Positions 41,101-53,100 of a stretch of DNA of 64,000 bases are shown here, piece by piece; positions within the stretch are counted from its first letter, which is position 1; every line of letters begins with the position of its first letter. The stretch is from Apus apus (Eukaryota > Chordata > Aves > Apodiformes > Apodidae). The position numbers were made by a program, and so were the translations under genes. The stretch is from positions 42,809,290-42,873,289 of the forward strand of contig NC_067282.1 of the NCBI RefSeq assembly GCF_020740795.1, given 5' to 3'. A model generated the notes under the pieces. The model did no database searches. It was not told the DNA's origin and saw nothing but the letters and a program-made list of their open reading frames with translations.

Positions 41101-44100
41101 TTGGCATTCCTGCTGCCACACTTCTGGCTCTTTCAGGAAAACGCAGGAATTGAAAAGACTAGGGAAACTGCTTTTAGCTAGTTTCCTCGACATATCGCGA
41201 GCACACTTCCTGTACCGTCATAGCAATATCCTGGAAGAGAGACTGTTATTACACAGCCAGTTTATGAGTAACTGCAGCAGGAAAACTATAGCAGAATCTT
41301 CACCTCCTGGGAAAACCAACAATCAGTCCTCATGTGAAGTAAAACATGAAAAACAGGAAATAAAAAGAAAGTGAACAGAGTTCCGCTCGCTCGCCCCCAT
41401 ACAGCATCCCCAACAGCTGGTTTCAGGTTAAAAAATTCCTTGCTTCCCTAAAGCAACTACTACTTACAGAAAGGATTCTTCACCTTCAGAGCATTTCCTT
41501 TCCTTGAGAGATGACCTTTTTTAATTACTTCAGTTAAACGAGGCAGAAATTGACCAGAAAATCCCTACTTTTCCTGTAAAAGCAGGGGAAGCGTAGAAAA
41601 AAAAGGACTGGCAATCTAACAACAGATTAAAGCTGAAGTTCCAATGCATATGCCAGCTTCCTCACACCCTCTGCCTCCCAGTAAAAACTCTTGAGTTTTG
41701 TAAGTTTATGTGCTTTCTGCTTCTTTTGAATTGAAGCCGAGTGCCATATTTACTCTTCATTAAGACTCATGAATGAAAACATGCTAGTTTTGACTAAGCT
41801 CCTTACGTACTTTCTCAGAAGCAAGGCTGTTGCAGCGCTCAAAGCTGTCCACGCTTCCCAGGCGGCCTCGCATTCTGTTGGCTCCCTGCAAGAAAAAGGC
41901 AAGTAATTTAATATGGTCTTCTTCCTCTTTGAAGGCTGAACGAAGATGGCAACAGCTGTGCAGGTGAACGCAGGACTGTTCAGGCACGTGACATAAGACC
42001 ACAGACCAGGGCACAAGCACTGGATTTTAGAAGCAATGACACCTTTACCTGGCAAAACTGTCTTCTGCCACTCCTGCTCCCAGGAGTTTTAAACCTGCAG
42101 CTCTGTTGTCTGAAGCAACTGAGTATTTCTTGATCCATTTGAGGCAAAATAGCTGAATTGGCTTAAACAGCTGAGTTCAAAAAGCTCCAGACTTCATTAC
42201 CATGCATGTACTGCAGATAATGGATGCATCTAACATACTACCACCTAAACAGAGATTTTACTCCACATCTAGACATTTTAGATATATTAAATTCCACCTT
42301 AGCAAAACTAATAAAAGCACTAAAAGAGGGAAAAAATGCTCTCCGGCTGCAAACCCAGCCAAATGGCACCAGATAACAGACAAGTCTCTTCAATTTTAAC
42401 ACAGACAACTCTGAGGCAAACTTGCCAGAAATTAGCGTTAGTAGATCCTTGCCAAAATTGTTGAGTCATCTGGTTCCACAGGAAGCGGTGACAGAGCGAC
42501 AATGCTTTTGACTACCTTCCACTCCTAACTAACTCTCATGAAACATGGGAGATGTCTGTTGTTGGGTACTTCCAACTGCTGAAGTTAGTTGCTTCCAGTA
42601 CTTTATCATGGGAAAAACAGTCTAGGTTTCAGGAAAAGCAGGTAGAGCTCCTCTTGTTATGCTTGCAACTACTGAGAAAGTTTTGTCAACATCAGCAATA
42701 TTTATTTAGCCTACTTTTTCTTGGTAAGGTTTATTTTCAAGACTTACAATGCCCTTTAAGTACATTATCCCATTTAAGCTCATTACCAATGCACATTGTG
42801 CCTAAAGAATCTCTGCAGTGACCCTTACAATAAGACAACAGCAAAGAATAACTTGGAATTTTCTCACTAGCTTGAAAAAGACACACTTCTGGCACTGCAA
42901 GAAGGGCTTTTTTGTTCAGAAAAAAACAACAACAGAAGAGGTTAGTGCAGCATGGGCTAGAAGAAATCTGTTCATAAGGTCAATCAGAGGTTATATTTAT
43001 TTTTTTGAGGTACTTCATCAGGAAGGCACAGCCTGTTTTCAGTTCAAACCTGACAAAAATAAGATCAGTCCAGCAAAACAAGTGAAAAAGCAACATTCCT
43101 TTGGGACTAAGGGAAGCCAGAGCACAGAACTCGGCATGCTTCCCTACCGTGAGCAGTGAGCAGCTACTCCCTCAAGTAGCTTAAAATGTCACTTGATGCT
43201 ATTTGCCTAGCTAAGAAGTCATCCACTTAAAGTGTTCCTAGATATCTGGTTACTATATACTTATTTCTAATTTTTCTCAGATTGAGGCTGACAGTATGTC
43301 ATATGACTTTCACTTTTTCCTTAAATCTTTCTGTCTACAAAAAGATGCTGAATGCCTTTTTTAAAAAACAAACCAAACCTGAATTTCTTATATATATATA
43401 TATATATATGTATGTATATATACACACACACACTTTTAAAATAAAGACAGTAAGCTATGCAATAATTAGCATTGCATTACATCAATACCATGTGATTTGC
43501 AGCTGGCTTAAGGAGGAGAAAACCCACCACATCAATAGGTATTTGGTGCCTAAATACCTTTAGGAATTAGACATGATCCATTAGGCTTGTTGTAATAGCC
43601 TGATGAAGAATTATTGGAGCAGTTGTTGTGTAACACATGTATGCATGTAACACACAGCATACATGCACAGAGACACTCGTCATATATACCTGCTTTAACC
43701 AAATCACTAGTGGTTAATCTGCACTGTAAATTATTAGACCTGTTCACTAGGACGTGTAAGGGTAGGACAAGTGGTAATGATTTCAAGCTAGAGAAGGGTA
43801 GATTTAGGTTGGACATTAGGAAAATGTTCTTTATTATGAGGGTAGTGGATCATTGGAAGAGGTTGCCTAGAGGTGGTGGGGGCCCTATCCCTGGAGACAT
43901 CCAAAGTCAGGCTTGATGGGGCTCTGTTGTAGTGTGAGATGTCCCTGCTTATTGTAGGGCAGCTGGACTAGATGACCTTTATAGGTCCCTTCCAACCCAC
44001 GACATTCTATAACAATTCTGTGAAAACTTATTCCCAGTGACGCATGCCTATTCCACAATCACCGCAGGGTTAGTGACCCACCATCAGAGTTAGATCACTT

Positions 44101-47100
44101 TCCAGTCATGTGCCCTTTAGTTGTGGAAAAAAAAATAAAAATCCAACTCAGCACAGGCATGATTGTAGCTGTCACCATTTGATGATATTCCAGACTGCTG
44201 AAATTATCCAGATCATCTGACAGTCATTACTCTTTGTGCACTCTCTATTCAGACCAAGTTCCTAGCATGTAAACCTTGCTACATAACATAGGCCAGATCT
44301 GACCAGGACAGTTCTAATGCTAGCTTCAGTCTGAAGTCAAATGCACATGCAACCATAAGCACAGACAGCTTTAAGGATTCTCCCTGGTACGTAATACTTT
44401 GCCTCCTTGTAAGGGTTATGCCCCATATCACAAAGAATATATGTCTCTCATAAAACTATTTCAACATATAAGGGCAACTAAATGGAAACCCCTCCTGCAC
44501 AGTGCCTGGGGCACCAGGAACTGTCAAAACCTGAGACACTGGCTCCTTGCGGAGAGGGTCTACCTGCCTGCCTGTGGGTGGTCTGTTCTGCCCCGGGACT
44601 CAAGACTGGCTGAGCCAAGGCTGGCATGCAGATGGGATGATGCATTGCAGCACCTGAAACAGTGCCCTGGGTCACCCTAACCTGGAGAGATGTCACTGCA
44701 CAGCACAGGGCGGGGCTTCTGCCTCTGCTGAAATGAGGCCAGAAATCACTGGTAGCCTATGGGCATGCTACTCTGCCCCTCCTGTCACTTGGAAGGCTAC
44801 AGCCTGCCAGATCGTCCTGGGACCCCAGGGGCGAAATAAAGGCTGAAATCTAACTGTTCTTTTAAGAACAGATTGCTGAGACCCCTGCCTGCTTCCAAAG
44901 AAGAAAGGAGGAGGCGCCGCAGTAGCCCAGCCGAGCCACGGACAGCACAGGTTCGCTGGCGAAGCCAGGGATGGAGCCGGGGAATGCCCGAGCGCTGCTG
45001 CCCACGGGGTGCGTTCCTGCTGCCCTCCAGCCCAGGAGCTGTCACTGCTGCTACCTTCAAAGTGTCAGGAGTATAACCTTCCCTGCTTTTCTCTCTCTCT
45101 CTCTCTCTCTCTCTCGAGTTTACTTCCCATTCTCACATGCACAACAGTGACCCCAACGGGGGGGATCTGCAACACATTCTAAATCACCTCCCTTTATCCT
45201 AACAATCCTTTTCCTATCCTTTGCACCCTACAAGTGGCTTGTATTATAGTTACACATTTGTACACCTGCGTTTTGTTTATGAAGTATCAGCACATATAAA
45301 CCCCCCCCCCCCCACAGCGTCCTCATTCCCTTTTTGAGCAGAAGTGCATAATACCCGTGGGGAGGGGGTTGACAAGTATCAACTAAAGCCTAAGGGGGAG
45401 TGATTAACTGCTCGAATGCCCCCTTGTTCTGTTTTTGAACCCTTACACTGCTTTATAGAGAACATCTGTGGCATCCTACATTTCCAGATTACTTTATGAT
45501 ACGCCACTATGAGCTGCAGGACAAGTGCACCTTAGGCATTGATTTAGCATGCTACTTTTAATTAGTAGCAGAAGGAACTTAATTTTACTGCTCAAAATTA
45601 TATTTGGACCTCGCCATCCAGTATTCACAGTTCATCTCACTTTTCTCTGTAACACCACACTGGATCCCAGGCACCCAGCCCTCTTCAGTTACTCTTCTAT
45701 ATGCCTCTTCTCTGCTTTCAGAACTCTCCCTACTGAGCAGAGGACACTAAGCAAACTTATTATTTAAAGGGCTATTTAATATGAGAGGCTATTTAGTATA
45801 ATTAAATATTAATATAATGTCTGCAATTCCACATCATACCTGGCTAGAAACACTGACATGAAGAAAGACTCACATTTTTTAAAATCTATTGCCTTTTTTC
45901 CCCTGGAAAAGTGCAATTTTGTTACTATTTTCTAAAGACTATTTATGACCAATATGAATAATTTCAGCAATGAGAGGTAAGGCATTTCTTCTTAGAACAG
46001 AAAGATTCCAGTTTATGAACCTCATTTAGCCACATATAAAAAAAAATAAATTACATCTCTTTATGGGATCACGTAACCATCCTGATTATTTTCTTTTATT
46101 CTCAGCTAACTCACTTGTCGCCTAGAATGAACATTCATTATTCAAAAAAAGTTTCCTTTTTTTCCATCTGTTTCTGGGGCTTTAGCATAAGCTTTCTAGC
46201 ACAGTTAAGTCACAATCAACCCAGCTATAACCCTCAGATTGCACAACAGGGATATCGCTTCAATTAAGTGTTTATCAGACTAAGGCCAAAAGCAAAAAAA
46301 AATAAAAAATAAATCCAAAGTCTGACAGGTCTTTACTGTCAAGGATACCTAGGAGAGCTGCTGAAAATGAATTGTTAATCTTACCCTTGAGAAGATATTT
46401 TCCAGAGAGCTAGTCAAGGATTTCTTGGCCTTGTTTTTCAGAATGTCAAGTTTAAACCTGCCACCACTGGTGGTGCTTTCTGGAATCGCACTGTTAGAAA
46501 TGGTCTGTTGAATAAGGACACAATCCAGTTTTAACAATTCTTTTTGCAATTGCAGACCTTCAAAGAGTACAGCTGAACAAAGTTCCACAATAAACAACAT
46601 ACCCTCGGCCTCCATAAAAAAAAACCCCAAATGACAAACTTCAAAACAAAAAAAAAACAAAACAAAAAAACCCCATTAAAGGCACATTTCATCCCTAAAG
46701 ACTACCTTATAAAAGCATATAAATGTAGTAACACTGTTACCCATTTCCTTTGCCAGGTGAGTTTGGAGTTTAAACTGAAACCAATGCCTTCTTCATACTT
46801 ACTCCCCCTAGCAATGACTATTTGGAAATGGGGATCAGGGGGGAAGGAAAATGACAGAGGAGGTATCCTCAGACTGTAAAGGAATCTAGACTTAAAAATT
46901 ATAGCTGCTTTTCTTCCCTCCCTTCTCGTCTCCCGAACTTAAAAGAAAAAGTCCTCTGAATTAAAATACCCAGCTTTCAGCTATCTCTGATGAACTTTAG
47001 CAGTGGCCTTGCTACCATGCAAGGTTACATTTGAATAGGGTGGGAGGAGGGAGAGGAATAATACAAAAATAAGCTTTACCGATGGTGCTTCACCAATGTG

Positions 47101-50100
47101 AATGTGTGTTTTCTGCTTAGTTTCACAGAGTTGGCGTAGATGTAAGATCACAAGTTCATTTTCTTCCTGGTCATTCTCAGGCTTCATTTTCTGTCAGTAA
47201 CAGCACACAAAACAAAACAGCTGTCTTTCAAGTCATGATTTGCTTATTTTCCCCTCCATACATCTGTATTCTTTGAAGTTAATATGCTGATATGCCAGAT
47301 GCTGGAGTGTGCTATTCATGTATCAAACTGCACTTCTGTTGGTGTGCCATCATACTCCAGAGCAAAAGAGACCAAAACTTGCCATATGCAGAATGCTACA
47401 GGCTGTGGAGAGGAAGGAGCCTTAAACCCACATATTTTGTTTTCTAAGGTTGTCTGGCATTGTATAGCCTTATAAATGGAATAAGTAATCCAACCAAAAG
47501 AGGTGCTCCCTTCTTCAGGCAGCAAGAGAGGAGCCCAGTCTTTGGAAGCCTAAATTATTGGATACTTCATCTGCTTCATACACTTGTTTACATATCTCAC
47601 TTCAGAATAAGCCAAAAGAGCATCTGCAAATACCAACCACTTTTTTGATCCCTGCATACCTTACCTGCTCTCAGCTAATTCCCATATCCCTTTCCAGCAG
47701 GGAAATGCATTTAAAGGGGAAGAGCTAAGCTTAGAAAAAAAGTACTCCGAGTATGAACAGAGAACACCTCAGCAGACTTGTGAATCGAGCTTTTCTGATA
47801 GCAGTGTATCATGCATGAGGTTATGCTGGAGCATGCTATTTCAGCATGATGTTCGATGGACAGTAATAAATTCTAGATCAACTGCACAGCAAAACATAAG
47901 AAACGATCAAAAGAAAAAGTATCCAGTCTGTCTTATGGTCTTCTTAAAATTTGAGACAACAGCTTCTAAGGCATTACCTGGACACGTTCAAAAATGTCTG
48001 CTTGCTCATTATCAGTTAGGGATGACAGATGTCTCTGAATTACAAGCTTGGCTCTTGGTGGATAGAGTCCTGAGAAAAGAAAGGAAAATTAAAACTTCTA
48101 GATTCTCATGTGGTCTCTCAAAAACTTTCCAAAAAAAATGGCAGTAGAAAATAAAAGCCTGGATTTGAGTTTATACACATTTAACATAGGACAGTTGTAT
48201 ATCTGCAGTATCCATGATACAAAAGACTTCAAGTTTTGATAAACCACAGGGTTTTGTCTCCTTTATTAAGCAGTAAAAAACAGAATTATGAGTAGCTAAG
48301 CAGCTGGCTCCTGTGCAAAAAGTTGTGCTTCCCACCCCACTGATGCATTTTGTCTTAGTATAAAGAGATCACTAACACAGAAGCCTGACAAATGTATGGG
48401 AGAGGACGGAGAGAGAAACAGATCAGGGGTATAAATGGAAAGATACTCAATGTACATGATACTCAGAAGTTTTCAGATGCTTTTAATTGAAAAGTTTAGA
48501 TGCATTTCTACAGGGGGAAAGGACAGGGTAGAGGTCATCCCAGAGAATACTTAAAAACAAGAGCAGCTTAAAAGTCATAATAATAAAGAATGTCTGATGT
48601 TCAATAAAACACACATTTGCTCACAGAGCTTGGTCTAGGAAGCTGCAGAAACTGTGCGGAAAACAAACCCCCTGGATCAGATGAAGATACATGTTTTTCC
48701 ATCCAGGGTAGGTATCATTCATAGAGAACTGCAATCAGAATAGATCAAGATTTTCCAAAGTCATGAAGCCCTGGGTTTGATTATGTTTAACTTCTAGCCT
48801 CTAAACAGAGCAGACAGATAAAAAGAAAGGGACACTAAGTCTTTTAGTCACTAAGTACAAAGTTTATGAAACTAGTATTATGGTGATTAAGTTGTCACCC
48901 CGGAAGAGATTTTATTTTGATCCTGGATACTTAACCCAGACTTGCAAGTACCTGCATTCAAGATACTTAAACTGCCTAGAGTACAGCAGCCTCTATAAGT
49001 TTTTCACTGAGAGAAGACTTTCCTCGTTAAGCTTTATCTCTTCTGAGTATCTGTTGTAAACCCAGAAAATAACAGTCACAACCTCACTGAATTTCACTCC
49101 ACTAGATTTTATACTTGGCTTTTCATCCACCAGAGGGAGGTAAGTGGCAATAGCGACTTTTAGTGAATGGGAGAACTAGCACTTACCAGCACCATCATCA
49201 CCAGACCAGAAGATACAAGACACTGTAACGTACTGGGGTGTTTTGTATACAATACTTTACAAGAAGACATAATGGAATTACTACAAAAATAGGATCCTGC
49301 CACCAAATTTTAAAAAAATTTCCATCTGTAAGATATTTTCCATGGGTTCTGGAATACCTCACTTTCAGAGTAACTACAAAGGTTTGTGTATTGACATTTG
49401 AAGCCAGGTAGCCTTAACATTCTATATTAGGTATTAATCTCCTAACTTAATGATTTATCACCCAGGATAGAATCAGATTTTGAAGTAAGAGAATAAACAT
49501 AGAGGAAGAAATAAATAATCCTCCATAAGAAAGAATAAAAACATGAGAAAGCAAGATTATTCTGACCACAGCTGGTTTTTTATTACCCACGTTGAAAGCA
49601 TCTTCAGGAAGGGGGAAAAAAAAAAAAAAAAAAAAAAAGAATATGATCTGGTGAGTTTTTCTGCCTGCTTAACATCTAGGAGAGGTATCAACAATGAAAC
49701 AGTATGTATTTATAACAAAAGCTATACTATGTTCAGTTGTAATACCATTACTGCTATCATCTACACATGATTATAGACACTGCTAAGTGATGGTGAGGAT
49801 TGCTCATTGGGATACTCTTCTCTCTGTTTTTACATTGTTCAATTTGAAAGTGCATGGTTGACACACTCAGAATTAACAGATACAGTAAAATTCTTCTAGA
49901 ATAATCAGAAAAGCACAATGAGAAAAGAAACTCAGCTGCTACCTTCAATTCTTTCACAAAGTTTGTGCAATGAATGCATCGGGCAGGCCTCACAAAGTTT
50001 TATCTGTGTCTTGGCATTTTGCAGAGCTGCAGCAGTGCTAAAGGCTTGTTTCAGGGTAAGCATTACTTCATCAACCTAAAGGGGATGGAGGGAAAAGACA

Positions 50101-53100
50101 GGATATAAACAAAAATGCATGCCACATACATCAAATTAGATTTATAAATCATCTCATAGACAAGTGATTTACAATAAAAAACCAAACCCCTGTTTGCTGT
50201 CTTCTAAAGAGACCAAAGTTGTATTCCCAGCTTTTCTGTCTTGTGTGAATGCTCACCATGTTCAAGTTCATCTAGAAAGTGTGATTTTGAATATCTCAAG
50301 TGCAGCTACTCAAGCTTACTGGGCATTCAGTTGCTGTTTTAGCAACTGAATTTTTGGCTTGATTATATGCTGGCTAAATAAAAACCAAACAAACAAACCA
50401 CCATTAATTTATTTTTCTTTAGCTTCAAGTTTCTCCTGTAGACTGCACATGCTCCATTTCAACACTATTCCTCCCACTGCAATACCATTTTAGAACAAAA
50501 CCCTACGGATTCATCCTGCTGGCAGACAGGAGCTTCCCACAGCAGTTCACTTTTCTGCAGTCTACTAGACTGGCTTCTAGGTTCGTTAACAATCACCAAC
50601 TTAACTTTAAGTACTGGCAGACTGCCTTTCAGTCTGCCCTGATCTTTCCTCTGCCACTACCACAGATACAGCAGTGCTATGATCCCACACACCAGCACTG
50701 GAAAAGCTCAGCTTCTGTTTAAGAAACGTCAGGGTGAGCATATTTCTTCACACTCATTAAAATACACTCTTTGATCTTACATACAAAGCATTTGGAGTTC
50801 CCTTGACTGTATTTTAGGGGAATATAACACTTATTAAAAGTTGTTTTCCATGAGTCTTTGCATTAGAATGGAAAGAAGGAGGCAACAGCTTGACAATAAT
50901 TTTAGGAAGGAAATTAGTATTTTATTTCAGAACCAGGTCCTTGTTCTCACCTGCCACTTTTTAAATACGCAGAAAGAAATCTGAAACATTTAAGACCAAA
51001 ATCATACAGTCTAACACTGGAAACACACAGACTTTTTGAGGGGCTGTAAATTGCAGGGAAAAAAAGAAAAAAAAGACAGAAAAAAGGGCATCTGAATGTG
51101 GAAAATTTAATGAATTTGTGTTCTGATAAGTTTAGGACTGGTTTATTTATTGAAACCCAGAGTTTTAAGCACTAACAGTAATTTCTGGGTGCTCTGTCTT
51201 CTTAGCAATAAAGCAGGGCACTGAACAGTGAATATCTTGCAACACAGACTGGCAATTTCTAAAAGTTGGCAACAATGTCTCTCAGATGGAAGACGCACAG
51301 AACACATGGACTATGACGAGACTGAAATCAAGAGAACTGTAGTACAGACTGTAGCCAGCTTTAGAGCACACAAGGTTTACAGCCCATATACAAAGACTGC
51401 TGACATTGTCTGGCAGCTCAGAATCTGGAAAGCCATTACGTTCTACAACTCTGCTCTGCCACAGTCAAACTGTCACTGGGGTCCAAGTGATTGCATTTGA
51501 AAGTAGCTCAAGAATGTTCATTTCGTATTGCAATTGGGGCATACCCACACATATCAGTACTAGAATATGTAAAGAGGTTAAGCAATACTTGGTTTCCTTA
51601 TACACCACATTTTAAGTCTTCAAATTATGCATGATCAGATTTATGAGTAGGTCAGATGTAACATTTGCTGTTAGTACAAATATAGAGCTGATTTCATAGC
51701 AAGCTCCCATTTTGGTAACAGTGCAGCCTCAGCTACCATTGTACATCTAGGACTGTTAGGTGTTTGAAATGTTATTGACACAAAACTGTTCATTCTCAAG
51801 CTAGTCAGTGGATTAACAAATTACATTTTCAGCTATCCAGAAGAGAGGTTTTTAAGATTAGCTGAGAAAGAGTTAACAGCTGTTAGCACAGCCATCAGGA
51901 ACAAACATGTTTCCCAACAAAAACCAACTTATTTTAAAGTGTCAGAGCTTTAATATAAAAATGTAGTAGCCTAAATTATCTCTTGTACACTTCTCACCAT
52001 ATTAAGCTACTGTGTCAGTTAAATCACTGGCACCTGCAACTTCATTTGATGGATACATACATGTCCAATGCCCTTTTTTATAGTTACACCCACCCACATT
52101 ATTGTTTTCTTTTCCTCTGGTCAGGTGCTGCCATTTTCTTCTCCCAATGGAGCAAAAGAGACTAGAGAGAAAATGCTAAAGCCACATACAGGCTAAAAAC
52201 ACATCCACAATCAGGCCAGTAACTTAAGCCCTACCCTGGAAAGTATTGCTTGGGTTGTGTCATTAGCTTTGTTACTGATTCAATATATATAATCACATGT
52301 TTAAAGGGGAACCAGGTGTCTCAACAACTAGAAATGCAAGAGTTAAACTCAAATATAGAGCCCAAATATGCTCACAGTTTGCATGTGTGAACTCATCCAT
52401 CCACTTTTTTTTGTTTTTGTTATTGACATATGCATCAGTAGAGTACCAGGATACGGTTTCATATCAACAGAATGTATGCATTTCCTATTCCATGTTTTCA
52501 TACTCGCAACTGAGGTCTCACACCCGAGAAGATGTGACCACTGAGGCTCAGCTGATATAGCAGAATGACACAGCTGACACAGAGACTCCCATGGTTCAGG
52601 AAATGCCTAGAAATCCTCTGATGGAGAGGTTAGGATAATTAATAAATACTCACCAGAGACTCATTTGCACACTGGAACACATAGCAAACATACTGGCCTA
52701 ACCCAGGTTCAACAGATTCCCGGCAAATGAAGCCAAAGTGATCAACGTGCTTTATACCCTAAAAGAGTTTAAAAACAGCATTAGTGGGACATTTTTTTTA
52801 ACAGGTTTAGTTTCTAAAGTGATCCTAAAAATACCAGACTCCAACACTCGCCAACACAAAAATCTGAGAAACTATAAACACATACTTCTAATTATCTATT
52901 TCACAACTGCCATAGCTATTTTTTAAATTGCTTTTTTGCATTTAAACATTATGTAGAGCTCTTTACACACAGAAAATAAAAGTTATACAGCAGTAGATAG
53001 ACCTGGACCTGAATTTCTTCCATCAGGAAAACTGGAATTTCAGAGAAGTAAACAAGAGAGTCCTAGTTTGGATTTGGAACTGCCTCTGTAGTGAAAACTT

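Larger units (their letters stand above)
41886..46384 (-). other. TBC1D4 intron 8
   Basis: This 4.5-kb intron is the most repeat-rich: a TA/CA microsatellite, a CR1 fragment, the LTR-like island, CT and poly-C runs. The rest is AT-rich and featureless. Confidence 0.85.

Noticed and set aside
43640..43680. Inverted ACATGTATGCATGT-like repeats as a regulatory site
   Set aside because: They are short, imperfect and TG/CA-rich; probably microsatellite decay.
44399..44680. 93-codon + strand frame in a GC-rich part of intron 8
   Set aside because: It has no recognisable family and adjoins the LTR-like island; low stop density from GC content explains it.
49540..49640. Poly-A run as tail of a retroposed gene
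   Set aside because: The sequence before it is AT-rich without a recognisable gene body, and flanking target duplications are not visible.
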